64,000 nt of DNA from positions 1-64,000 of the forward strand of contig REGQ01000033.1 in NCBI GenBank assembly GCA_004134985.1, written 5' to 3'. The stretch comes from Paenibacillaceae bacterium. GTDB taxonomy: Bacteria > Bacillota > Bacilli > Paenibacillales > Paenibacillaceae. How positions within the stretch are numbered: position 1 is the first letter of the stretch; each line of letters begins with the position of its first letter. Below, piece after piece: positions 28,401-38,538 of this stretch. Under the pieces are notes generated by a model, which had not been told where the DNA came from, ran no database searches, and saw only the letters and a program-made list of their open reading frames with translations. A program made the translations under genes and the position numbers.

Positions 28401-31046
28401 ATGCTGAGTTGTATTCAGAGGTGGAAGAAGTCGTTTAGTTACGTAATGATTCTCGTTATGGCGGCAACCTTGCTGCTCCCGCAGGGACTCATACAGGAAG
28501 TGTCAGCTGAACAGACGGATGTAATATTGGTTAAGTGGACAGGGGCAGGCAGCTTCGTTGACAGCAGCCCCACGATGCCGGCGCATGACAGCAGCCTGGA
28601 CATGAACAGGAGCAGGGGCATCACGATTGGCGGGGCCACCGTAACAGCATTTGAAAGCGCAGGTCCGACTGCCGGCAGTAAAGTGGTCAATACGAGGGAT
28701 TGGTCGGTTGGCGGTTACTGGAAAGCATCCTTTGATACAACAGGATATGATGACATTAAAGTATCATCCAGACAATACAGCTCAGGTACCGGCCCGAGAA
28801 ACTTTCAATTTCAGTACAGCTTGGACGACAACAATTGGGTAGCGTTAACGTACATTGCCGTCGGCAATGCCACATGGGAAAATAGCGGTGCTATGCTCGC
28901 TATCGCGCTCCCTTCGGAAGCCGCCAATCAGCCGAATGTGTATGTCAGATGGCAATTGCTCGACAATGAGTCGGCTAGAAACGGCACCGGCTCGTACACG
29001 AATGATAAACTGCAAAATGGCGGTACAAGCCGTATTGCGGATATTGTTGTCACAGGCATGCCGCACGATGGCAATCCGCCAGCGGCCAAAACGGCTGCTC
29101 CGAATGGCAGTAAAGTTACGCTGACAGATAATGGCGAACTAACCGGTGAGGCGGGAGCGGTTGCAAGCAGCGCTTTCGTTGCCGTCTACGATAAGAATGA
29201 CACGATCATTGATAGCGATCAGGCGGCTGAGGACGGCTCTTTCCACATGATGCTGTCCGCGTTGGAGTCAGCCGAGCAAGTATTTGTCACTGCCAAGGAG
29301 AATGACAAGGGAGAAAGCGGCAAGACAACGATTTCCATGTTGAAAACTTCCGCGCCGGATATTGCCAAAATTCTTTTCAGAAATGAAGTGGTGATTGAAG
29401 GCGCTGCAGGAGCGGTTGCAGGGCAAGCGACGATTGACGCTTCTTACGACGACGCAACAGCAGCCGGCAATATTGCGGCTGCCGCGGACGGTTCTTTTCA
29501 CCTGACAATTGAAAACCCTGATCGTAAAGAGAAAGTATACTTAACGGCTAAACAAACGGGCAGGTTGGCAAGCGACAAGATTGCCGTCAGCTTGCGGGGG
29601 GAAGAGAAGCAGATTAAACCGGGCGATGTCGTATTCAGCCAGGTTTATTTGGCAGGCGGCAATAGCGGTGCCGTATATACGACCAAATTTTTTGAACTGT
29701 ACAACGCAACGGAAGAAGATATTAATCTGGATGGCTGGTCGATTCAATATGCCGCCAGAACAGGCAACTTCGGCACGGGCAATAGTGCATACAAGGCGTT
29801 GTCAGGAACGATCAAAGCGCACGGCTATTATTTGATAACCGGGAGCACCTCGACCAACGGCGTGCCATTGTCCATTCAAGCGGATATGTTATCCTCGCTG
29901 AACCCATCGCAGTCGGCGGGCAAGCTTGCGTTGTCCAGGCAGTCAGCCAGCTTGAGCGGCAAGAACGATCCGAATGCGATCGATTTTATCGCGTGGGCCG
30001 ATGCGCCGAACAATCTGCCTAACGACTATTGGGGAAGTCCGATCGTGGCGCCTCAGGACGGGGAAGGCCATACTGGAGTCGAGGCGTTCAAGAAGGGCAC
30101 ATTGCTTAGAAGAACGAATGATGGCGCTGATCCAAGAGGCGCTGTCGGCTCAGGGAACGGCTGGTTTACGAGAAATCCGGCAGTGGACTTGCTGATCCAT
30201 TTCGCCGAGAGTCCTGCCGAACCTGACTCCTCGCTGATCATCCGCAATTCCCAGACCGCTGCAGCACCGAAGATGATCACGAATGCGCCGCTTTCTGCTA
30301 ATATCGTCTTCGAGAATGACGAAGGTGAGACTGCGGAGGCTGCTGTCAACGGAGCTGCCGGAGCTGTCGACCCCAATGCGGAAGTTAACATTTATACAGC
30401 TTCTGAACGTACCCTTACGCTTGTTCGATCGGCGCAGGCTGGGAATGACGGATCATTTGAAGTTACTTTTCCTGCCCGCAGCGCGTTAAAGACGGTCTAC
30501 GCGGCGGCTAGATCCGGCGCAAGAGAGGAGAGCCGTCTGGTACGGATCGACGAACCGGGCTATGACCCGTCGAGTGAGCTGTTGACGATTGCTGACCTGC
30601 GTCTGAATAACAAGGCAGGCATGCCGATCAATATCGACGCTGTGCTGCGTATATCCGGTGTGGCGACCAATGGGACTGTCGAATTTGGCAATGGCGATTT
30701 CTATATGCAGGATGAGACCGGCGGAATTAAAATTGCCGGCGGAATTATTGCGGGAAGCGAGGTTGTACGTGGGGAAGAGCTAACCGTAACCGGCAAGGTA
30801 CAATTTAATAAAGGGATGACGTATATCGTCCCGCAGGCAATCATTAAGGAAGGATTCAGCAGTGACCCGCCCGTACCCTTGGAACTGACCGTTGAGGAAA
30901 TGAACAATTATGCGGTAGCGGAGGCGACAGAAGGAAAGCTGGCCGCAAATTCGGATACCAGGCGATCAATTGGAATATTACCTCGAAGCCTCTTCCGGTC
31001 AACAGCATCAAACCGTTGGCACGGCCGCTTCGCCAATCGCTCTTAA
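28401..31046 (+). pseudogene. Large S-layer-anchored protein, N-terminal part (frame broken)
   Basis: 881 codons; the first part of what appears to be a single secreted protein reaching 35346. A signal peptide (residues 1-36, cleavage after VSA) is followed by a beta-rich domain. A lamin-tail domain lies at about 405-540 (VVFSQVYLAGGNSGAVYTTK, FELYNATEEDINLDGWSIQY). Bacterial-Ig-like stretches follow, and an OB-like domain at about 730-850 (LTIADLRLNNKAGMPINIDA, FYMQDETGGIKIAGG) breaks off at AEATEGKL. After that residue the frame is nonsense for about 45 codons, while the adjacent frame resumes sensible sequence. The ATG has GGAGGT upstream. The break is probably a small deletion or frameshift; a sequencing error is the main alternative. 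Confidence 0.75.
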
Positions 31047-34000
31047 GCTGGTTGCTGACGAGATCGGTCCGGTAATGTCTGAAGAGACGCCGGAGAATGG
31101 CGCGAAAGTGGAGAACAAGCCGCCTGATATCGCCGTGAAAGTGTATGACCCAAGCGGTATTGACGATTCTTCGGTCAAAGTAGAAGTGAATGGTAGCGAG
31201 GTGGCGGCAAAATATCATCCTGCAATCGGGAAGATTGTTGCTGAAATGGCCGACGAATTGGCAGTCGGCGTCTATACGGTGAAAGTAACCGTGCAAGACC
31301 GGAAGCACAACCAAAGCGACTTCACATGGTCATTCGAAGTGCTCAAAACATTTGCCGGGGGCAACCACTATCGGGGCTCTACACATAATCATACGGAAAT
31401 ATCGCATGACGCCCAGGGCTCTCCGGCCAGTGCGATTGAAGCGGCGAAGAAGCATCGCTACGATTGGTTCGCCTTTACGGACCACTCGCATGATATCGAC
31501 GTTGCCAGCCGCGGCAGCGACAGTGTCAACCATAACGGGATGCCGGAGCGGACCGGAAATGCTGATGAAGCGACTTCCGAATGGCAGAAGCTGCAAAAGG
31601 TCGTTGACAACAGTACAGTAGACGGGAGCTTTGTCGCACTGCGTTCATATGAGATGACGTCTACCGTCTGGGGACATTCCAACATCTTTGGCACGGAAAA
31701 TTTTATTGATCGTGTACAGGACGGCGGTATTTATCAAAATTTAAGCCAATTTTACAAGTGGGCCAAAACCCGCAGTGAATTGGTCGGCCAGTTCAATCAC
31801 CCCAATTGGGGTGCGTCTTCACCGCCTTTTAACGGTTTCTTGCCTTATGACAAGGACATAGACGGGTTGTTCACCATGTTTGAACTGGGCAATGGTTCAG
31901 GGCAGTACACATACGCCAATATTGAAGATTTGTACTTTAAAACACTGGAATTGGGCTGGCATATTGCCCCTACGTTCGGTGAGGATCATCACAACGGCTC
32001 ATGGGGCGAAACAATGAGGCGCACAATCGTCGTCGCAGAGGAACTGACAGAAGAGGCGCTGCTGCACGCGATGCGCAACCGGCGCGTTTACATGTCGGAA
32101 AGCCCGCACTTCACTCTGGACATGCAGGCGAACGGCTTCTATATGGGCTCCATTGTTGACAGCCAATCGCTGCGGTTTGCAATCAGCGGCCGCGACTCCG
32201 GGGAACCGTATACGTATTTGCCTGCCAATTTCAAGCCGGATGAACGGATCAAGATGGTTGAGCTCATTACGAACGGGTCCAAAGTAGTGGAGACGATTAC
32301 GCCAGGCAGAAACCCGGCTAATTTCGCCGATAACGGCAAAAGCTTCACATGGGAGCCACAAGTTCAAGTTGCTGGAGGCCAGCAGTGGTTTGTCGTAAAA
32401 GTGACGCAAATGGACGGCAACCGCACATATTCATCTCCGGTTTGGAGCAAGGAAGTGGAAGTGGATGTGAAAGTGCAGGGCATTGAAGTCGCCGGGGGAA
32501 GCATCATTGCCGGCAATGCAGTGCATTTGGAGGCGCTGATCGGCAATTTCGGCAACCATCAGCTGAACAATTTGAAAGTAAAGTTTTATTATGATCAGGT
32601 GGATGACAGCCATCTCATCGGTGAAGCGGAAGCTGGGCCGCTGCCGTCGAAAACGACAGCCCGCACAACCATCGTGTGGAACAGCCCGGTGGCAGGCGAT
32701 CATACATTGATTGCTGCGCTGGTCAATCCCCCAGATGGCAATGCGCCAGCCAATAACCTGTTTGAGACAGCCGTTCATGTCAAGGAGCCGCTCGGCATAA
32801 CGGTCATGGTTGATGCGTCGCATGGCAACGAAAATTCTGCAGGGGACTCCGGCACGTATAGGGACAATTTAAAAACACTCACCAAGCTGCTGCGCGACGA
32901 AGGATATTCCGTCATGGAGAATCAGGCTTTCATTACGCGCGAGCTGCTGGAGAACGTGGCTGTATTTATGATCTCGCAGCCGGCCGGGGGCAAGCCGTAT
33001 ACGGAAGAAGAACAGCAGATACTGGCCGCGTATGTAAATGACGGAGGTTCAATTCTGCTCACGGGCAAGAGCAATAACAGCGCCAATTCGCAATTGAACA
33101 ATCCGCTTCTGGCATCCCTCGGTTCCGTCGTTCAGTTCAACCATGATGGCGTGTATGATGACAGCAAGGAAGGAAACTTCTGGAGCAATCCAGCTGCGAG
33201 TTTATGGGCGGTCCGTGCTCATCCTGAGCCGGTAAGCAATTATGTTACGGATTTTGTTCGCAAAATTGATTACTTCAGCGGCGCAAGCTTAATGAAAACA
33301 GGCAAGCAGGCGCTAACCGACCTTGATCCGGTCACCATTATTGCCAGGGGAAACAAGACAAGCTACCAGTATAATCTGGGCGCTGCCGGATTTGATTATG
33401 ATGCACAAGGTGCTGCAGATGGCGAAGCGCTGCCGCTGATCGCCTCTCAGCAAATTGGCAAGGGGCGTATCGTAGTGGCCGGGATGAATGTATTCAATGA
33501 CCGGCAGATGAGCATCACAGAGGACAACAATCACAATCTTCGTCTGGCGAGAAATGTGTTCAACTGGCTGGCCAACCGGGAGACGGTTGTGCTGCCGATC
33601 AGCGAGGCGCGCAAGCAGCCGGTTAATAGCGACATTGTTGTCGAGGGCAAGGTGACAAGCGCCGCCGGCGTATTCTTCGACGCATTTCATATCCAGGATG
33701 CAACCGGAGGAATTATGGCGTTCAACGAGGTGCCTGCAGGCTCGCTGCAGCTTGGGGATACCGTCCGGGTATACGGGCATGTGAAAATATTTGAGAACAA
33801 CCTGGAAATCATGTTCGATCATTTTGACAATAATGTGCTCAAGCTGAACAAGGAGCCTGGCATTCCTGTCGAGCCGCTTGCGATCAGCACAGGCAAGGCG
33901 GCTGCCAATGAGAACCAAGGCATGCTCGTCAAGCTGACTGGCAAAGTGACCAAAGTGGACAAAATTCCGGATCATACGATTTACATTGATGACGGCTCGG

Positions 34001-35346
34001 GCGAGGCACTCGTGTTTATCGATGGCTACATTGCAGGACAAAGCGGCCATCCGCCTGAGCTGAAGGTTGGCGACACGCTGGAAGCTGTCGGACTGGTCGG
34101 CAAGTTCTCCGGCGGAAATTGGGTGCGTGTCCGCAATACGAAGGAACTGCGCAAGCTTGATGCTCCGCCAACTCCAGGCGGATCATGGCCGTATATTGGC
34201 GCGCCGGGCGCATCCGCAAATACGGGAAGCGACAAGCCCGGAACTGTTACCGTGAGGGAGGAACAGCTCGCGCATAGCGAAGGCGGGACGACTGTCATCA
34301 AGGTGCCTGACGACGCCATTGAAATTATTTTTCCAGCCAACACGGCCGAACTGCTGTCAGACAACAGGCTGGAAGTCAGAACGGAGCAGCTTGCCGTCAC
34401 GATTCCTGCGAGTGTATTCCGCCAGCTTGCCGGCAAATTAACGGCCGCTGAACGGGCCGGCGGCAAGATCTCGCTCAAGTTGCAGCCGCTTGGCGCTGCC
34501 GAGTCGGATCGCTTGCGCAGGGAAGCCGAGCATGCCAACGATGCCTTTATTCAGCTTGCAGGGCACGTTTATGAGTTTAGTATGGCAATCCATGGAGCAG
34601 GACGCTCGGAGAAGGTGTCTTCGTTCGATGAGCCGATTGTTCTGCGGCTGAAAGTGGGTTCAAACATCAAGCCGCAGCGACTCGGGATATATCATATTTC
34701 GAAAGATGGCGTCCTTGAATATGCCGGAGGCGATTACAGCGATGGATATATGGCAGCCGAAATCAGCCATTTCAGTTATTATGCGGTGCTCGAAGCGGTC
34801 AAGCAATTCGCAGATTTGCCTGTGAACCATTGGGCATCCGCCGCGATTGAAGAATTGACTGCCAGAAGGATTGTCAACGGGACGGGCGGGACGAGCTTCG
34901 AGCCCAACAGTCCCGTCAGCCGTGCTGAATTTACCGCCCTGCTTGTTCGGGCCCTGCAGTTGGATGAGCGGGGAGCGAATGTATTTACGGATGTGCCAGA
35001 GGATTCCTGGTTCGCCGCGCCAATCGCAATCGCTTATCATAGCGGGCTTGTAAGGGGCAAAAGCAGAACGGAGTTTGATCCAAACGGTCGGATTACGCGG
35101 GAACAAATGGTCATCATGCTGGTGAATGCTTATGAGCTGTTGCATGGCAAAGTGACTGCTGATACAGGCTTGCAATCCTCGTTCAAGGATATGCAGCTTG
35201 CCTCACCCTGGGCGGTCGAAGCGATCAGGACCGCGTCGCAGCTTGGACTGATGCAAGGAAGAGGAGCGGGGCAGTTCAAGCCGCAAGGGAGTGCTTCCAG
35301 AGCTGAGGCCGCTCAAGTCATCTATAATTTATTAAAGAATCAATAA
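30919..35346 (+). pseudogene. PHP metallohydrolase with S-layer anchor, C-terminal part (no start of its own)
   Basis: About 1470 codons, open from a stop at 30916. The first possible start (TTG 30970) has no ribosome site and no signal peptide, although the protein must be exported. Domains by distance from 30970: an Ig-like segment (to 125); a PHP/CehA-type metallohydrolase at about 135-400 with STHNHTEISHDA, FAFTDHSHDID and FGEDHHNGSWGE; a CARDB-like domain near 500-600; a DUF4350-like domain near 615-870; and two OB-like domains near 880-1060. Three S-layer homology domains close the protein from about 1280 (FADLPVNHWASAAIEELTAR, FTDVPEDSWFAAPIAIAYHS, FKDMQLASPWAVEAIRTASQ). The family suggests phosphoester hydrolysis at the cell surface. 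Probably non-functional unless the frames are joined. Confidence 0.75.
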
Positions 35347-35359
35347 TCAAACATTGACA

Positions 35360-35406
35360 GGGGCAGTCCCGACAGTCATCAAATGATGATCGGGGCGGCC
35401 CCTTTT
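35360..35406 (+). terminator. Terminator after the S-layer protein
   Basis: Nested arms GGGGC/GCCCC and CCCGA/TCGGG over TCATCAAATGATGA, followed by TTTT. Confidence 0.85.
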
Positions 35407-35454
35407 GAATGGAAAACGAAGTAGTCGAATGGAGAACCCGTTTATGTGCTGCAT

Positions 35455-35484
35455 GTATAAGAAATTGGGAAGGGATGAATACTA
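35455..35484 (+). promoter_or_regulatory. Candidate sigma-G promoter of spoVT
   Basis: GTATA (35455-35459), 18 bases, AATACTA (35478-35484), one mismatch from CATACTA. spoVT is sigma-G dependent in B. subtilis. Confidence 0.55.
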
Positions 35485-35552
35485 TGGTCAGATTCGAAAA
35501 TCCTTTCGTTAGCTTCCAGTCCATTCAAAATTATTAGTGAAAGTGGGGCAAC

Positions 35553-36101
35553 ATGAGTATGAAAGCAACTGGAATAGTTCGCCGTATAGATGATCTCGGC
35601 CGGGTGGTGATTCCAAAGGAAATCCGGCGTACCTTGCGTATTCGGGAAGGGGATCCACTTGAGATTTTTGTCGATCGCGACGGAGAAGTTATTTTGAAGA
35701 AATATTCTCCGATCGGCGAGCTTGGTGATTTCGCCAAAGAATATGCCGAATCTTTGTTTGAAAGCACGAATCACATTACCATGATATCCGACCGAGATAC
35801 AATTATTGCACTGGCAGGCGCGCCAAAGAAAGAATATTTGGACAAGCAGATTGGCACATTGCTGGAAAATTGTATGGAAAGCCGCAAAACAGTCAGTGAA
35901 AGTTCCGGCGGCGCCTTTGAACTGGTCAAAGATATCAGCGATACGTACAGTTCAATCGTTGTTGCGCCCATCATCGCCGGGGGGGACCCTATTGGCACCG
36001 TAGTATTGGTTAGCAAAGATGAAGGGGTCAGCATGGCGCAAATGGAAAACAAGATGGCCGAAACAGCAGCTGGTTTCCTTGCGAAACAGATGGAACAATA
36101 A
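35553..36101 (+). CDS. spoVT: Stage V sporulation regulator SpoVT
   Basis: A 182-residue forespore transcription factor that tunes sigma-G genes. The N-terminal AbrB-like swapped hairpin (MKATGIVRRIDDLGRVVIPK, residues about 3-50) is followed by a GAF-like domain (LFESTNHITMISDRDTIIAL to VVAPIIAGGDPIGTVVLVSK). A second ATG at 35559 also fits the weak AAGTGGGG ribosome site, so the first two residues are uncertain. It lies downstream of mfd as in B. subtilis, but 8.5 kb away because of the PrsA-like and S-layer genes. Confidence 0.95.
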   Translation: MSMKATGIVRRIDDLGRVVIPKEIRRTLRIREGDPLEIFVDRDGEVILKKYSPIGELGDFAKEYAESLFESTNHITMISDRDTIIALAGAPKKEYLDKQIGTLLENCMESRKTVSESSGGAFELVKDISDTYSSIVVAPIIAGGDPIGTVVLVSKDEGVSMAQMENKMAETAAGFLAKQMEQ

Positions 36102-36118
36102 TTAAATCAATTCAAGTG

Positions 36119-36150
36119 AAGCCGTCCCTCATCAGGAACGGCTTCGTTTA
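36119..36150 (+). terminator. Weak terminator after spoVT
   Basis: AAGCCGT and ACGGCTT arms with a 12-base loop; the T run is poor (CGTTTA). No gene is seen between here and 36369. Confidence 0.5.
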
Positions 36151-36368
36151 GTTATTGGACATAACGGAAAGCGGTGTCTACCGAAGCAGACCATACGCTT
36201 GCCTCTGTCTAAGCAGGCCATAAGCCTGCCGTTTATGAACAGCCATACGCTGGGCATTTTCGATGCAGCTACTGCCGTACCGCGTCATTTTGCAGTATAA
36301 TGGTGACAATTGAATGCTGTTGAACAGTAAAAATGATCATTAATATAGGCATGATGAAGGGTTTGGGA

Positions 36369-38237
36369 ATGGATGGTGCGGCAGGAAGTATGAGAAGAGA
36401 TCAGCTTGGCAGGGACGCCGCCGCAAGTCAGGACCGCGAACGAGCGAAACATGAACAGTCGAAGCATGAGCAATCGAACCGTGAAGGTTCAGAGAATGAG
36501 CAAGTGAATGATGAAGAAGTGAACCAATATGAACAGCGGGATGAAGGGGATTCGACAGTGCCGTTTTCTGATCGTTCTTCACCTCCCCCCGTACGACACA
36601 ATAATTGGCTTAGAGGAGCTGCGCTGCTGGGAGGTGCGGCGTTATTCTGCAAAGTGCTCGGGACGGTGCAGAAAGTGCCGCTGCAAAACCTCGCAGGTGA
36701 CCGCGTATTCGGCATTTACAATGCGGTATATCCGTTTTATCAATTACTGCTGTACTTGACGACAGCGGGATTTCCTGTTGCGGTATCCTTGCTGGTGGCA
36801 GAGCGCCGTCAGGCGGGAGATGTGCGCGGCATGCGCCTTGCTGCAGTAATGGGTGCGCTGCTGCTCGGCATCGCCGGGCTGGTCGGATTTGTGCTGATGT
36901 GGAGTGCCGCAGACTGGACCGCGGCTTTCATCGGCGACAAAGATGCCTCCCAGTCGATTCGCGCCGCTGCGCTCGCCCTGTGGGTCGTGCCGGCTGCAGG
37001 GGCACTGCGCGGCTATTTCCAGGGGTTGCAGCAAATGGCGCCGTCTGCTTTGTCCCAAGTGAGCGAGCAGTTGGTGCGTGTAGCAGTAATGTTATCGCTG
37101 CTGTTCGCCGGCTTGGCTGCCGGCTGGTCCCCTGCAGGGTTGGCTGCGGGGGCGATGGCCGGATCAGCTGCGGGCGGGTTTGCCGGATTGATCGTGATGC
37201 TGCTGTTCTGGAGGCGGGAGATGCAACGCCATTCCGTCGTGGTGCCGGCTGGATCGGCAACTGCGGACAAGACCGGGCTTGCCTCTCGAAAATCGACGGC
37301 ACGCAACCTGGTGAAGCTGGCGCTGCCCGTAGCTGTCGGATCGCTCGCAGTTCCGATCGCGGGCCTGGTCGATGCCTTCACCGTGCCAAGGCTGCTCGGA
37401 GCGTCCGGAATGTCGGGGAGCGAGGCGATGACCCAGTTCGGCCTCTACAGCCGTGGACAGCCGCTTGTGCAGCTCGTTGTCATGGTAGCTGGAACAGCCG
37501 CGTCTGCGCTTGTTCCTCTGCTGGTGGCAGCGCGCGCGGCAGGCAGCAGGCTGCAGATCGAAGCGAGCGGTGAGTTGGCAATGCGGCTGGCCTGGTGGAT
37601 TGGCGCGGCCGCCAGCCTGGGGCTGGCACTGCTGGCAGGACCGGTCAATGTCATGCTCTATGCCGATAATCAACAAGCATTGACCTTTACCCTGATCGGC
37701 TGCACAGCGCTGGCGGGCACGCTGAATGCCGTGTCCACGGCGCTGCTCCAGGGGCTTGGCGCTGTGCGCGCGCCAGCGGCGTTCCTGCTCATCGCCGCGC
37801 TGCTCAAGGTGCTGCTCAACGCCGCGCTGGTGCCGCTGCTTGGCATTGCTGGCGCGGCCTATGCCGGCATCGCCGCGTTCGCCGCAGCCGCGCTGCTGGG
37901 CGTTGCCGCTGTGCGCCGCACCGCCGGCGTGCGCCTGCCTGCCCCGCGCATTGCGGCGGGCACAATCGCTGCGCTGGCGGCGATGGCCGTGACGCTGCTG
38001 CTGCTCCAGCATGGCATGGCCGCGCTGCTAGGCTCCTGGCCGCTGCCTGAGCGGGCGGCAGCGACCGTGCATGCGCTGGCCGGCACCGCCATCGGCGCTG
38101 CCGTATTCGGCGCCGTGCTGCTGCGCTGCGGCGGCATCAGCGCGCGCGAATTGAGCGGGCTGCCGGGCGGGGGCGCCTTGGCCAGTCGGCTGCGGCGGTT
38201 GCGGCTGCTGCCGGCGGAGCGCGGGCAGGAAGTTTAA
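36369..38237 (+). CDS. SpoVB/YabM-type polysaccharide flippase (MOP superfamily)
   Basis: A 622-residue polytopic membrane protein of the MATE/Mop (SpoVB, MurJ-like) group, in the yabM position; relatives flip lipid-linked cell-wall precursors. It has an unusual roughly 75-residue hydrophilic N-terminus with repeated charged blocks (ERAKHEQSKHEQSNREGSEN, QVNDEEVNQYEQRDEG). The conserved core starts LLGGAALFCKVLGTVQKVPL and continues with about 14 hydrophobic segments (GIYNAVYPFYQLLLYLTTAG, PLVQLVVMVAGTAASALVPL). DNA beyond about 37700 is strikingly GC-rich and the protein there is Ala/Leu-rich. ATG 36369 is chosen for GAAGGG eight bases upstream; an ATG at 36333 has no ribosome site. Confidence 0.85.
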   Translation: MDGAAGSMRRDQLGRDAAASQDRERAKHEQSKHEQSNREGSENEQVNDEEVNQYEQRDEGDSTVPFSDRSSPPPVRHNNWLRGAALLGGAALFCKVLGTVQKVPLQNLAGDRVFGIYNAVYPFYQLLLYLTTAGFPVAVSLLVAERRQAGDVRGMRLAAVMGALLLGIAGLVGFVLMWSAADWTAAFIGDKDASQSIRAAALALWVVPAAGALRGYFQGLQQMAPSALSQVSEQLVRVAVMLSLLFAGLAAGWSPAGLAAGAMAGSAAGGFAGLIVMLLFWRREMQRHSVVVPAGSATADKTGLASRKSTARNLVKLALPVAVGSLAVPIAGLVDAFTVPRLLGASGMSGSEAMTQFGLYSRGQPLVQLVVMVAGTAASALVPLLVAARAAGSRLQIEASGELAMRLAWWIGAAASLGLALLAGPVNVMLYADNQQALTFTLIGCTALAGTLNAVSTALLQGLGAVRAPAAFLLIAALLKVLLNAALVPLLGIAGAAYAGIAAFAAAALLGVAAVRRTAGVRLPAPRIAAGTIAALAAMAVTLLLLQHGMAALLGSWPLPERAAATVHALAGTAIGAAVFGAVLLRCGGISARELSGLPGGGALASRLRRLRLLPAERGQEV

Positions 38238-38290
38238 GAAGCTGAGAAGTTAAGGTTGAACGATTGAATTTCGCAAGAGAAGGGGAACCA

Positions 38291-38470
38291 ATGTTGTAGT
38301 TGTTACAACAATCCAAAAGAATGGCCGCGTCAAAAGTGGAATTGTTGTATAAACTACACAATTTTACCTGGATATCGTCATTTTACTTAATAATTGTTGT
38401 ATGATGTGCAGCAATTCCACGTGAATGGTCAATTGCGTCTGGATAAGTTGTAGAAAATACAACAATTTAT
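38291..38470. repeat. Array of four short palindromes, about 50-bp period (copy 2)
   Basis: Four inverted repeats start at about 38291, 38339, 38391 and 38444: ATGTTGTAGTTGTTACAACA, ATTGTTGTATAAACTACACA, AATTGTTGTATGATGTGCAG and AGTTGTAGAAAATACAACAA. The stem is TTGTTGTA/TACAACAA. The segment between the first two units matches, in reverse complement, the segment between units 3 and 4 of the array at 209-384 (29 of 34 bases). It fills the gap between the flippase gene and yabN. Confidence 0.72.
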
Positions 38471-38538
38471 CCCCCTATTTTCTTTCGTTCAACTTATAGA
38501 CGTTAAATAAACGATGAACAACTAGGAGGAGTAATGAT

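Noticed and set aside
30970-35346. Independent gene starting at TTG 30970
   Set aside because: No ribosome site and no signal peptide for a protein with S-layer domains; better explained as the frameshifted second half of the upstream gene.
36899-38012. Several long frames in other phases of the flippase gene
   Set aside because: GC-rich DNA lacks stop codons in all frames; only the annotated frame gives membrane helices and homology.
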